The translations under genes were made by a program, and so were the position numbers. From Magnaporthiopsis rhizophila (taxonomy: Eukaryota > Ascomycota > Sordariomycetes > Magnaporthales > Magnaporthaceae), in contig PYSS01000048.1 in assembly GCA_003049465.1 (NCBI GenBank), positions 62,001 through 126,000 of the forward strand: DNA of 64,000 nt. Reading direction: 5' to 3'. Shown here piece by piece: positions 46,594 through 57,981 of the stretch. The notes beneath the pieces were generated by a model. It was given only the letters and a program-made list of their open reading frames with translations. It was not told the DNA's origin and made no database searches. The first letter of the stretch is position 1, and every line of letters starts with the position of its first letter.

Positions 46594-46757
46594 ATGCCCG
46601 GCGCCGAGTGCGGATGCAACACCTGCAGTTGCAGCGGTGGCTGCTCGAGCTGCACTTGCTGTGTAAGTGACGTGTGGCGGTCCTCGGCTCGGCTCACCAT
46701 ATTTGATCGGCGCACGAAGCTAACCAGTGAAAACCATGGGCCCTGTAGGACAAGTAA
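46594..46757 (+). CDS. Metallothionein, 25 residues
   Basis: Two exons, 46594-46662 and 46749-46757, with an 86-nt GTAAGT..GTAG intron. The 25-residue product starts MPGAECGCNTCSCSGG, continues CSSCTCC and ends with Asp-Lys. It has eight Cys at positions 6, 8, 11, 13, 17, 20, 22 and 23, no aromatic residue and no His, i.e. CxC/CxxC metal-thiolate spacing as in the short fungal copper metallothioneins (about 22-26 residues, six or seven Cys). The second exon encodes only Asp-Lys-stop; reading into the intron would instead give a longer Cys-poor tail. Expected role: cytosolic binding of Cu(I) or other soft metals. Its TATA box and elaborate leader support a real, strongly expressed gene. It is convergent with the UFD1-type gene. 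Confidence 0.85.
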
Positions 46758-47096
46758 AGCCGCCTACCAAGCTCCTCCGCCCCCGCAAACTGTCCCGCTG
46801 CACGATGGAACATCAAAAGGAGCTTTGGCAGAAATCCTGGGACGGCATGCAGTAGCGGGTTGAATCACATGGCGTTATTTTTATCGTTGGAAGGGATCAT
46901 ACAAAGAGACCGATGATAGGCTCTATTACCTTTGAGACTATCTTGACAATGCAACCTTGCAATCCTCGCCGTTTGACAAATATCCAACGTGAACTCGGCG
47001 CTGATATCGTGAATTCTATGTCTAAATTGAATGTAGTAAATGGGTATCTACCGTTCTCCAAGTCTATTATGACGTAACCGATCCACGTTTTATAAG
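46758..47096. other. Convergent intergenic region
   Basis: 339 nt of A/T-rich sequence between the metallothionein and UFD1-type stops. Nothing but 3' flanks. Confidence 0.6.
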
Positions 47097-49334
47097 TCAA
47101 GAGGCCCCTCCCTCGTATTTGTTCGGAGCCCAGTTCTGAAGCCACTCCCTCGCCTTGTCCAGGTCGCCCGAGGTCTCGCATGCGGCCACGCACCACTCGA
47201 GGTCCCAAACGCCCTCGGACGCCACCATCTCGGCGAGCACCAGGTTCCGCTGCGCCGCCTCGTCGACGCAGAACCGCATCTTCTTGGAGTGGTCCGCCAG
47301 CTCCTCGGGCGTCACGAGCGGCCGCACGAGCGGCAGGGCGGCCGAGGTCGAGGCGCCGAGCGGCTCCTGACCGTCGTTGGCGCGGCCCGTCTTGCAGAGC
47401 TCGTTGGAGCACCACGCCTTGCCGCACCCCGTGATGAGCTGCGTCAGGTACCGCCGCTCGACGCGCCGGCGCAGCGCCTTGCCATCCGGATCGTGCATCG
47501 ACACATACAGCGGGCCGAAGCAGGTGGCGCAGAGGCCGAGGTCGTTGCCGGGCCTTCCCTGTGTGGAAGCCGCCGCTGCTGCCGGGCCGACCTGGCCGCG
47601 TGGACCGACGCCGTGCAGGGTGCGCCCGCAAAGGGCGTTGCGGCAGAGGACAGGCCTGGCGCGACCCTTCTTGTCCATCTCGTGGTGGCGCAGATGCGAG
47701 TCCATATCGCGCAGCCTTACGATGGCACTGCACAGGTCGCAGTCTGCAGTCCGGGCGCCGTCGGCCCGCTCGTGGGCTGTCAGGCCCGTGTATGCCGCTT
47801 GCGCGACGCTTGAAGGATCTGTCGGGTCGCCCTCCTGCGGGACCTCAAGGTGGCAGAACCGGCAGAGGATCACCTTCTCCGGACAGTCGGTCACGCGGTG
47901 CCGCGCGAGCGCAGATATCGTGTCGAATTCGAGGGATGCCGTGCAGGAGCAGTGCAGGGCCTTGCCTGCGTGCATGCGGCTGTCGTGCTTTGCCTTGCTC
48001 ACGAGGCTGTCGCCAAAGGCAGAGTCGGAGCTGGTACACAAAGAACAGTGCCAGTGCTCCTTGAGCTCGTCGGCTCCCGCCACCAGGCCGCACACGGCGC
48101 ACCTTTTATTGCGGGCGCAACGCAGCTGATGTAGGACCAGATTCTGCTTTGCTATCCACTGCCCACAGTTGTCGCACCTTTGTTTGTCGGTCGTGTCCTC
48201 GGGGTTGACCGCCACCTGTCCGCTCCCGTTATTCCTAGTGTCGTCTTTTAGTGAGCTGACGCTGAGGGAGAACTTGTGAGGCTTTGTCCCTATGCCATCA
48301 AGTCTTTCGTCCCTGAACCCATATATGGAGATCATGAAGCTTTCAATCTCTTCGTCCGTGCCAAGAGATCCCGACGGTATCTCGAGTCTCGTCGGGTCGC
48401 GAGCGGTGTATGGCCCCATCTGGGCCGTCCAATACTGAGTTTCCCTGGGGCGCTCGCGCAGATGGGGTGTCTTTGGGCTTACGAAGATGTCGAGAAAGAA
48501 TTCAGTGCTCGCGTCCGGGTCGATCCCATGCTTGGCCTCGATGATCAGGCCGCGGGATTTATCCCACGAAGTGAGCTCGTAGTCGACATATTCGTTATGC
48601 TGGACTTGGCCCTCGACCGGCTTCCAGATTCCGATCTCCCCGCCGAGCGAGCTCTTTCCTGCACTCGAGTCTACTGCCGTGCCCCCACCCTTCGCGCCCG
48701 GTGTCTGAGCCGTCGTTGTTGGTACACGCAGGAGGTCGAGCTCCAGGTCGGTGTCGATAACGCAGATGCCGTCACCTTCGGGCTTAACACTCTCCACCAG
48801 GAACTCGTATTCGTCCTGCAGGCCGCTCCGCACATGTAATATTGTGCCAACCGATAGCGTTGTATATCCTTGCCTCAACTCCCTCTCCAGCAGCGGCTCA
48901 AGAACGGCGGGATCGTAGGCGGCATAGTCTCGGACTGGGGACAGGCCGACATAGTGGCCCTTTGGCAGCTGGTGTGCCGTCACTTTGACACGCGGTATGG
49001 ATGCGCTAGACTCCAGGCCGAGGGAGCGCAGGAGGAAGGGGCTCAAGACGACGTGGCCTTCTTCGGCAGAGAATTCACGGACGCCCGCATGGACAGCCTT
49101 GCCGTTGTTCTCGTTGACAAGCCGGAACATGAGGGGATATGGGAGTTGGTGCGCATTCTGCTCGAAGCTGGGGAAGCGAGTCGGGGCGGCGGCGGAGGCG
49201 GCGGTGGTGTTTGCGTCCAGGAGCTGTTGGAGGGCTGAGGAGGGCAGGTTGATTTTGTCCCCAGTCGGGCCCTTGAGCAGCGTGTCGACTGCAAAAGTTC
49301 CCGACCACCTCAGCTCTGGGCCGGGGCCCGTCAT
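47097..49334 (-). CDS. UFD1-domain protein with zinc fingers and AZUL-like motif
   Basis: Single exon, 745 residues from MTGPGPELRW. The N-terminal ~200 residues match a UFD1 fold: DKINLPSSALQQLL, LPYPLMFRLVN, HVVLSPFLLRSLGL and LPKGHYVGLSP. UFD1 family proteins work with Cdc48/p97 in pulling ubiquitinated substrates. After a variable middle region come CxxC/H clusters (CDNCGQWIAKQNLVLHQLRC, CAVCG, HWHCSLC, CRFCHLEVP, CDLCSAIVRLRDMDSHLRHH) resembling TRAF/C2H2-type fingers. Near the C-terminus YLTQLITGCGKAWCSNELCK matches the AZUL zinc finger first described in UBE3A. No catalytic HECT or RING domain is seen. The combination suggests a substrate or ubiquitin-pathway adaptor; that is inference. 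Confidence 0.82.
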   Translation of the reverse strand: MTGPGPELRWSGTFAVDTLLKGPTGDKINLPSSALQQLLDANTTAASAAAPTRFPSFEQNAHQLPYPLMFRLVNENNGKAVHAGVREFSAEEGHVVLSPFLLRSLGLESSASIPRVKVTAHQLPKGHYVGLSPVRDYAAYDPAVLEPLLERELRQGYTTLSVGTILHVRSGLQDEYEFLVESVKPEGDGICVIDTDLELDLLRVPTTTAQTPGAKGGGTAVDSSAGKSSLGGEIGIWKPVEGQVQHNEYVDYELTSWDKSRGLIIEAKHGIDPDASTEFFLDIFVSPKTPHLRERPRETQYWTAQMGPYTARDPTRLEIPSGSLGTDEEIESFMISIYGFRDERLDGIGTKPHKFSLSVSSLKDDTRNNGSGQVAVNPEDTTDKQRCDNCGQWIAKQNLVLHQLRCARNKRCAVCGLVAGADELKEHWHCSLCTSSDSAFGDSLVSKAKHDSRMHAGKALHCSCTASLEFDTISALARHRVTDCPEKVILCRFCHLEVPQEGDPTDPSSVAQAAYTGLTAHERADGARTADCDLCSAIVRLRDMDSHLRHHEMDKKGRARPVLCRNALCGRTLHGVGPRGQVGPAAAAASTQGRPGNDLGLCATCFGPLYVSMHDPDGKALRRRVERRYLTQLITGCGKAWCSNELCKTGRANDGQEPLGASTSAALPLVRPLVTPEELADHSKKMRFCVDEAAQRNLVLAEMVASEGVWDLEWCVAACETSGDLDKAREWLQNWAPNKYEGGAS

Positions 49335-52137
49335 TCTGCGCGAATTGCAGCCAGTCCGGTCAAACCAAGAACGGGCTTTTGCGCAGATATCGGTCTTGTT
49401 GCGGGGGGTGGATGTGAATTATTTTAGCCAAGTTAGGAGCAATCAAGGCGTGCGCAATCGTTCAGTGTGAGAAATAGAGTCTTCGATCTTTTCCTCGAGA
49501 GGTTGTTCGGTGTTTATGTTCGTCGCGTTGCAATATCAGCTCGCAACATGACGGCATCGCGCTGCTTCTGTGTGCTTCGATGCCGCTTCTCCTGACAAAG
49601 CCGAGGCAGCCACCCTGACGACGCGCCAGGCGGGGAGCTCGAGTGGAGTGTGGCCTTATCGATAACAACAAGTGAAGCCATTTCGGTGGCCCTCGCCCCA
49701 CATTGCCGTGCTCCAGCAATAGAAACTGCGACAGCTCCCTGCTTCGTTCTCGATTCGAGATCGGGGAGATTGCCCAGGGCAATGGCTTTGCAATCCTCAC
49801 ATTCAGTGGGTTGGCTTCTTGTTGCGAGGCTTGTTCAGCGATGCTCGAGCCAAGGATTTTTCGCGAACTGCGTTTAGCAAACAAGTCGGGGCAGGAAAGA
49901 GGCCTTCGGGGTCTAGGCTTTCACCATGTCGACAAAAGCCATCGCATTGTGCTAGCCTACACGCCTTGCACCGCGTTTCTTCCTTCGACCCAGGGCCTAC
50001 CCGTACGGTGTCGTTCGTGTCACCACCTCTCTGTAAACCGGATGCTTATGTGCCTACCAGATCTAGAGTTGCGCTGATGATTGGCTCAAGATCGCAAACT
50101 ATGCAGTGCTACACACAGCCTCGCTGTGGTGGTCATCGATGAACTCTTTCCGGTCGGTGCCTCGACGCTGACAGTATGAACGTCAACAAGAACCGTGCCT
50201 CTGTGTCCGACGTGTCCCTTTGTTGTGAGACCACGTGGCGATCAGATAGTCCAAGAATCAATTGACCATCGGCCCCGTCGGTAATGAAGCCGAGAGCACA
50301 AAGCACGGGCCGGACTGTGCTTGGGGACAGATGGTGGTTGCTTGCATTGCTTTATTCCGAGGAGCGACAGATGTCACCTACCAACAATGGAAATCCGCTA
50401 GCTCGCAATGTAACCCCTCTGGAGACTCGGAGGGAGGCTAGGCTCGCCGGTTGTGGTCTGGATTGCATGGCTGCAATGCAACGGCTTCATTTTACTCGTC
50501 AATAGACACTTCGACAACAAGTACCTAACGGAGCTAACGGCTATTGAGTGCTTGGACCTCTAGACGACAAAGTGCCAAGACGGTCGAGCTCGTCAGAGTA
50601 TTAACGACCACCTAGTCCCTAGGTATCCACAGCAAATGCTTTTCTAACCCCTAGGTGGGTAGAGCACGGCATCTCTGGTCCCGCAGTGGTTATCAGTCGG
50701 TGAAAAACCGGGCAATTCTCAAAGATTAAGATGGCTGGAGATGGGTGATGGATACTCTCTCACTGCCTACCTATACCATGGGTGCAGCTTGCGTCCGCCT
50801 CGTCTGGATTACTGGATTCAGCTATCCGGGCCAGTTGGGCATATGGGTGGCATGACCACCTGCGACCACGATTCAAGCTGGGCCTTTTGCTATCCCACTG
50901 CATCGCGGAGGGGAAATAGTTGCAGCCGCTGCAGGTGCTGCTGCGGTGCCACACCACTACACCACCATCCATAGGAAACGATGAATCAGAGTCCGGGGGC
51001 CGCATGGGGGTTGCTGTTTCCTGTGTTGGACGCGCTTTCTTGCCGGACCAATAAGCGTTCGCGGTGCTAATTCGGTCTTGTCACAGCTTTGCCATCTCGC
51101 TTTTGCTCTCCTTTCCCATCACCGCCTGAAAGATAACCACCCCGCCTTACGTGCCCGCTTCTCTGTTTCGATTGGCAGGTTAGCGACGGCAGATAGACGC
51201 GCGCAAGGTTCAGCCGTGGAGTGGTTTGTCGACCACTCTGATCTCCGTAGGTGGTTTTGCCCTCTTCATGCGGCAGTGCAAGAGAAACAAGGAAGCGCGC
51301 ACCGGGCAGGTCTTCCGTCTAGATTGCTTTTGCTTGGCAGCGACTTCCATCTGAGGGGTGGTGGACCGCCGGCTTCACCCCCAGCTTGGTGGAAGCTGCA
51401 GGCTATTCCTTCCTCTGGAGCTGACCCTCTCTTGCCTTTTTTGGATCCTGTGAGGCTTGGTGATTTGGTGCTGCTTCAGGTGCTGTCTGATCCTTGGAAC
51501 ACCAACCCACAGATATCCTCATCTCCGCGTCCATAGTCTACCGTTTTTAGCTTCTATCCCTAGAGCAGCCTATCTTGGCGCCCGTTTGATGCATCATTGA
51601 TCTTAAGCCCCCTCCTTATTCTCCCCGCCCGCCTGCGTCCCACTTACTCGCGTGCCCGAAGCAGGCAAGCAAGCTCTCTAGGGCCCTGTGAAGCTACTGG
51701 GATTGCGGTCGCAGAAGCTCGCGTCTTGGCATACACCGAGCGGCATCTCACAGCTGCGCCCATCGAACAAAGCGACGGCCCACCCGTCACCCCACGCTTC
51801 GCACCACTTTGTGGCCGCAAACCGTGCATTGGGTGGTGCAACTGCCCTCCGGCAAAGCTGCTTCCGCGGCCTGTCGGCGGACCACTAAGGGACACCGCCC
51901 GTTCAAAGGCCGCCGTGCCGCCCATCTTGGCCATCTGATCTCAGATCTCGTTCATTGTTTTTGAGCATTCTGGTCTTTGTCACGTTGCTAGTGCTTGACG
52001 CGACTACTTCCTCTAGCGCCGCGCGCTGTAATCCGAGATCAGATTCGATCGATACCCTACATAGCACCTGATATCTAGCCATCACCTTTCGCCTCTTACA
52101 GAACAGTCCAAGCGTCCTGCAGACAAGTAGGCGTACG
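49335..52137. other. 2.8-kb gene-free interval between divergent genes
   Basis: Lies between the starts of the UFD1-type gene (-) and the F-box gene (+). Only short frames without motifs are found (for example 51078-51536, +). It must contain both promoters; a long F-box leader or non-coding RNA is possible but unsupported. Confidence 0.5.
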
Positions 52138-54662
52138 ATGGCCCAGGAGGTCGCCATACCTGTTGCACTGCTGGACGACGCTCATACGACGACGACTACT
52201 ACAACGCCGATAGCGGAGGCAGAGGCAGCGACGATCACGACAACCCTTGATCGTCTGCTCTCGAACCACTTGGTCCTGTACCAGACGCTGCCCTACCTCC
52301 CGCCATCGGCCGTCCTCAACCTCGCCGCCACCTCGCGCGCATTCCGGGACCTGATCTACAGCAGCCCCGTCGCCTTCCGTTACCTGGACCTGACCCACGT
52401 TAAGGCAGCCCGATTCGATATTGACCCCATCGACACGGGCGGCGAGCTATGGCACAATACGCAGCTGGATGAGCACCTGACGGAGGATGAGTGAGCTATA
52501 GCACCCTACCGCCCGTAGTTACCCGACGACGGAGAGCAATCCCGATGACTGACGTCATGCCGCGATGCGTTATAGGTTCTACTCGGGACCCCTCCGCGGC
52601 ATCTTCTCGAACCTGTGCCGCAGCAACCTTCTCTCGTCGGTGCACACCCTGGTTCTCGATGGCCTGTCGGTGACGGCGGAGCTGGTGCACGACATCCTCA
52701 CGGGCCCGTCGTTCCGCATCCGCATCCTCTCGCTGCGCGATGTCAAGAACCTGAACGAGCGCAAGCTACAGCAGGCGCTCACGACAGCCTGCCGGCCTAA
52801 CAGGCCGGAGGGAACCCCGTACCTCAAGGGCATATACCTCTTCACCCGCCGCGGCGCCGTGTCACGATCGGCGTCTTCGTCGCCTTCGTCGTCGCCGTCG
52901 TCGTCGGGCGCGAGCGTCGGGCTGGGCAGCGGGTCGTCGCGATCGACGTCGGCGGGATCCTTGGCGCTGACCACCTCCCTGCAGCGGACCACTCTCGCCG
53001 CGTGCGGGGCGGAGGGGGGCGACGCGTGGTACGACCGGCGCGGCAAGATGCTCAGCCGCGGCCTCAGCCGCGAGTGGGCGAACACCCTGCTCGCCTGCAG
53101 GGGCGTAATCGCCTTCGACACCGTGCTATGCGCGGGGCCGCGGCACCCCAACTCGCGCGCCTTTGGGCAGGTGGAGTTGACCGACTTTGGCGAGCAGCAT
53201 CAACCGCAGTGGGAGGTCGCGACGCATGCCGTGGGCGGGTGCGCGGGCTGCGGCGACGCGCCCGAAGGCATGACGGTCTGGGGCGATAGCGATCCGCCGC
53301 ACGACTTCCCACTGCTGGCGCCGGCGCCGCTGCACTCGAGCGGCGTCAAGGAGGCGTGCTGCCCGTCGGGCGTGTTGATCGAGGAGCGCGAGCTGGTTGG
53401 CGCATGCAGCAGCGAGACAGGACACGACAAGAACGAGAGGATAAGCCATCGAACACCACCGAGCTTCGTGGCGCGGTGCTTCGAGTGCCTGAGGGGCAGG
53501 TTCTGCTGGAGCTGCAACAGCTGGTGGTGTGAGTCGTGCTACGCCGGCCCTGGTAACGGCAGCGGCAGCGGCGCGGACGACAAGGTACGACGGATCGACG
53601 GCCTGTGCGGTGACTGCTAGGAGCGCATCTTCGAGCCCGGCCTGCTGTGGCTCGCGGGCGAGGATGACTGGGGCCGCGAGAGGGCGAGGGCCGGCGTCGG
53701 CTGGGCTTGGATCAACAACCCCTGGCAGCGTCGATTCTGGTCTCCGCTCGAGCCTTAAATCTCTTTGGCGGCGGCGACTCTCTCTTTTGAATGCTCTTGG
53801 GTCTGCGGGTGATACCCAGACACACAAGGGCAAAAGCAAAGAAGAGAATGCCGCTCCTAGCAACCTCACCGCCAGGGCCCGCCGACGGTATTCTTCCTAT
53901 AACCTCACTCCCTCCTATTTTGCCCCGCCCACAACACGGACGAGCGAGAATGAAGAATGAGGGAAACGAAGTGCACTCACACTTTCTTGGAGGGGGGTTT
54001 CTCCTGGAGAAATTGTATGGCAACGTTTGTATCTGCCCCCGTTTGTGATCTGGGCGCCTTCTCGTTGCTTGCATCGGCTCGTCCGCACCTCCCTTTTCGT
54101 CCGGTCACATCCACCCACACACGCACTCTGCCTTCACATCTGGCAGCGTGATAGGGGACATCGATGACTGACAAACCCGACATGCCTGTTATAGCGTCGA
54201 GTAATGAAGAGCTGCTGGGAATGCGGCGACAACGTAAGGGATAATCGCGGCCAGGTCTCACGTCGCATCGAATACGGTGGGAATGTTTGCTGACTCCCTG
54301 GCTGCGGCCCAACGACAGTGCCACGACTGCATCGCCAAGACGCAGCTGATGTGCAAGAGTTGTTGCGGCGGATACTGCATCATCCACAATGAAGGCTCAG
54401 GCCCTAAACACGTACGTCTAGTCTCCTCCCTCCGTTTTTCATGATGTCGACGTGCTGACGTGTTGTGTGTGTTTTCTTTGTTTTCGGTGTCGGTAGTGCG
54501 ACTGTAAGCTGCCAGGGTTACGATATTCCCCCGCTCAGCTTAGCTTGGCGAAAGATCGCGCGAGATATCACGTTCAGATTCCCGCGCACATATTGGCTGA
54601 TTACCTTTATGAAAATCGTAGGGTGCTCGAAGGGTAGCCGGAGAACGCGGGATTTGTATTGA
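52138..54662 (+). CDS. F-box protein with C-terminal Cys-rich zinc module; 3' part disrupted
   Basis: Exons 52138-52490 and 52576-53584 are clear. The F-box-like start YQTLPYLPPSAVLNLAATSRAFRD suggests an SCF substrate receptor. The body is of a type seen in fungal F-box proteins and ends in CFECLRGRFCWSCNSWWCES. In-frame reading meets TAG at 53618. A donor GTACGA at 53585 with an acceptor at 54194 avoids it and adds exon 54195-54233 (RRVMKSCWECGDN). Exon 54319-54412 (CHDCIAKTQLMCK, then GGYCIIHNEGSG), a 7-nt exon 54497-54503 (TGCGACT) and exon 54622-54662 then rebuild a CDWCSKGSRRTRDLY ending. One problem remains: an extra T near 54360 shifts the frame inside the CKSCCGGYC stretch. The end structure is provisional; the gene may be damaged or the base an error. 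Confidence 0.62.
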
Positions 54663-55280
54663 CTGCGTTGAGACTGTCAAATAAACCTCGCGACTAGATG
54701 TCGTGGGAGAAGGATATGGTGACTTGGCTTGGGGGTCCCTGGCGATGGTTGCAAGGTAGGAGGGACATTTCTTTTCCTGGTAATTTTTTTCTTCTTCTTC
54801 AATGAGCCGGATCTCCTTGCGTTTTTCACTTTTACGACCCTTCCCCACTCTCGGACGAAAGCAAGCACCCCCCACTCTAAAACAAACGAGCTCCCCTCTA
54901 TTTTTGTTAACCTCGGAACTTTGGCTGGGTCTTTTTCGGAATTCTTAGGGATCAGTCGATGGGCTTTCACGGCGGGCTGCCACGGGCGGGAGCATGGACA
55001 TGAATTTGCCGAATCGTTACCTACCTACTTACCTACCTACTAGTCATACATCCCATGGCTGTACCGGATTGAACGGTCTCGGATGCTCCGGCTTGTATAA
55101 GGTTATTCGGTGGATGTGCCGGATGATAGTAGCCAGCGAGTGGGCATACTGGCGTGCCGGTACTAAACCAAGAGACGCATCGGACTGGTTTACTGGCCAT
55201 TATACGGGAGGCTTCGACGGTCGCGGTCTTTGGGTATTCATGGAAAAGCAAAAAAAAAAAAAAAAAAGCGAACAAACAGA
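54663..55280. other. Convergent intergenic region
   Basis: Between the F-box and ARP6 stops. Contains a (TACC)n stretch (CCTACCTACTTACCTACC, about 55019-55040) and an A-tract at 55250-55267. No gene. Confidence 0.55.
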
Positions 55281-56804
55281 TTAATCATCAAGCCTCAGCC
55301 CAGCAGCAAACCGCCTCGCAACCCACAGCGCCCCGTGCTCCTCATACTCTTGCTTGGTGACGGCGAGGCGGTCGGCGTGCGGGTGCGCGGCGAAGGCGGC
55401 AGCGCCGTGCCAGGTGCTGGCGACGGGGTCGGCGGGCCGGGCGACGCGGACTATGCACTCGTCGGGCACGCGCTGGACGACCTCGCGCTGCAGGCGCTGG
55501 ACGAAGCCGTCGAGCAGGGCGCTGCCGCCGACCACGACCACGTTGGCCAGCAGGGCCGGCCACAGGCCCGTGGGCGTCGCCGCCAGCGACTGCATCACCA
55601 GGTCGGCCACGCCCGGCCGCCGTCCCCGCCCGGCTCCCCGCCCCGCCGTGCCGCCCGCGTCCGAGGGGTTGAAGAGCAGCTCGGGGACCGAGAAGCGTTC
55701 GTTGCGCAGCGTCAGCACGTCCTCGTCCGCTGCTGCTGCTGCTGCTGAGGGTTCGTGGCCACCGCGTGCCGCCGACGATTTTTTTGATGCGAGGCGCTGC
55801 GGGTCGTACTCGCGCACGATGCCCTCGGACCGGACGTCAAAGTCGGGCAGCACGTAGTCGCGCGCGATGCCGGCGCCCGTGAGGTAGTCTGTGCGGCGCT
55901 CGCCGCGGGTGCCCTTCCAGGAGCGCTCGAGGTCCCGGGCAAAGTCGAGCGAGACGTAGCAGGCCTTCTCCTTCATCTCGTTGACGATGTGAACGTCGGC
56001 GCGCATGTCGTAGTGGCGAAGAGACAGCAGGCGCGTCAGGTAGTTGGTCATGAACTTGCCGCCCACGTTGAGGCGCCGCACGGCGCCGTGCAGCGGGCGG
56101 CCGCGCAGCAGCGGCGTCACAGTCGTGCACGAGTAGCCCGCGTCCACGAGCAGCATCGCCTCAGCCGGCAGCTGGGCGACGGCGTTAGCCTCGCGCGGGG
56201 TGCGGAAGATGCTCTGGATGTCGTGGTATGCATTGAAGGCGGGGCCTGTTTTATAATTGTCATTCGGTCAGCCTATTTCCGACCAGAGCCAAGCAGAAAA
56301 GAACGCACCTATCCCCCGGTAGTAGCTCGCAAAGCCAAACTCCTCAAACACCATCTGGTCGCAGTTGGCCTGCAGCGCCGGCAGCGCCCCCGGCTGCTCG
56401 GCCAGCACGAGCCGCGTCTCGGAAGGGTCGCACGGTTGCGGGCTCGTCTTGCTGTCGAGCAGCTCGCGGTCCCAGATCTCGCGCTGCGCCTCCCAGTTGA
56501 CAATGTAACCGCGCTCGACCGGCCGCCGGAACGCCATCTCGCCGAAGTCGCGACACTTTGAAAGCTCCGACCCGACGTACGTGCGCCGGTGCCGGTCGCG
56601 TGCGATGCAGTTGGGCACCACGCGCGGCTGCTCCTCGACCGTCTTTTTGGCGGCCGCTTCGTCAGGGCTGCTGTTGTTGTCGTTGTCGTCTTCGCCGCCG
56701 CGAGCCACGAGCCCGGCCTTCAAGGTGCATGCGCCGTTGTCGAGCACGAGCGTCTGTCGCGGCGGCGCCATCGCGGCGGCTCGTGATTTGCGTCCGCCGG
56801 CCAT
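55281..56804 (-). CDS. ARP6: Actin-related protein 6
   Basis: Two exons, 56309-56804 and 55281-56245, give 486 residues. Arp6 is a nuclear subunit of the SWR1 remodeller that deposits H2A.Z. The actin phosphate-1 motif is LVLDNGACTLKAGL. Arp6-specific stretches are PNCIARDRHRRTYVGS, CRDFGEMAFRRPVERGYIVN and WEAQREIWDREL. The second half has MLLVDAGYSCTTVTPLLRG, LNVGGKFMTNYLTRLLS and the late actin-fold VVVVGGSALLDGF. Compared with yeast Arp6 it carries fungal inserts: an acidic/Asn run after the first motif and an Ala run (SAAAAAAADED). The first Met (MAGGRKSRAAAM) or the second (MAPPRQTLV) could be used. Intron GTGCGT..ACAG, 63 nt. Confidence 0.9.
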
Positions 56805-57981
56805 GGCGATGGCTGCGGCGTGCGAGCCGAGAGCGGTCGAGATTGGGGTACGGCAGTCGCTGAAATTAAGATGGAGAGAACAGGGGCAGAGAAGTGCCCG
56901 ATGCGCCGACTCGGGTTAAAAATTCATGTTCCGATGGCGGCGGAGTTCAGCAGCGGAGTTTAGCGGCGGTGTTGATGGGTGATGTAATCCCAGCAGGGAT
57001 TGCTTGGAAATTCATTCTGGGGACTTTACACATGCAGGTCAATTTGACAGCTCCCCGCCTGCAGCACAGGCCGATTGAGTAACGAAATATCAACATAACG
57101 ATCATGTTTTTCGATCGTGGCAGTTTTGGAGGCCTACAGTATCACTCAGAAAAAGATGTGATGAAGAATCTTGTTTAGAAATGCTATACTGCAGACAACC
57201 GTTCACTGCAGCAGCCTCATCGCTACGACGAACATCGGCCAATCCATTCATCTCGGCGAATCACCAGCTCGTATGTTTCACTCCCACAAAGTGAATCGGC
57301 ATGAGTTTGAACGTCAAGTGATTAGGTAGCTCGGTGACTACTAGGCGCGGGAAATTTGTAGCCCTGGCTTTCCTCCCCGGTACCGTCCAAAGGGCAAGTC
57401 CTCATCCAATGCAGCTATCGCCAGGACCATGCTCAAAACCAGCAGGGTGCTCGTGGAAACCCTTCCAGAACACCAAGGCCTCTTCTTTAACGCAAGCTGC
57501 TCGTGAAGCCTTCCTGTCGCAGGTTTCCCGTCTTCAAGACAGGGCCGATACCAAACAGCCCAAGTATTCTCCGGCCACCAGCTCACGTAGAGTCGTAATG
57601 AACGGGGTGTTTGGCTCCTTCACCCAGCTTCCTCGGAGGCAGAGATGGTAGTGACCCCTTTTGTCTCGTTTTTGACGCCATCTTGTACGACCCAACATGG
57701 ACTCGGGTGAATAACCTCAGGAGCACCAGGGCCAGTACAAATATCAGCTTTTTTTTTTTTTTTTTTTTTTTCTCTCTGCACTCATGTCTCCTTATTTGCC
57801 TCTTATCCTCCTTTCCAAGACTTTTGTAGCCGTCCGCGTCAAGCTCGCATCCAGGAAGCGCGCCCATACTCGCCGAACACTCATACGCTACATTAGAAGC
57901 AGCCCCTTCTTCTAGTGCTCGGCGTTTACACGAACGAAGAAACTCTCTAAACCTCCCGCTTCCCCGCCGGTCCGAGACATC
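56805..57981. other. Divergent intergenic region upstream of ARP6
   Basis: About 1.2 kb containing a T-tract at about 57749-57770. No supported gene; it holds the ARP6 promoter and the leader of the small gene to the right. Confidence 0.5.

Noticed and set aside
51078..51536. 152-codon plus-strand frame upstream of the F-box gene
   Set aside because: No motif, and composition like flanking non-coding DNA; possibly in the leader.
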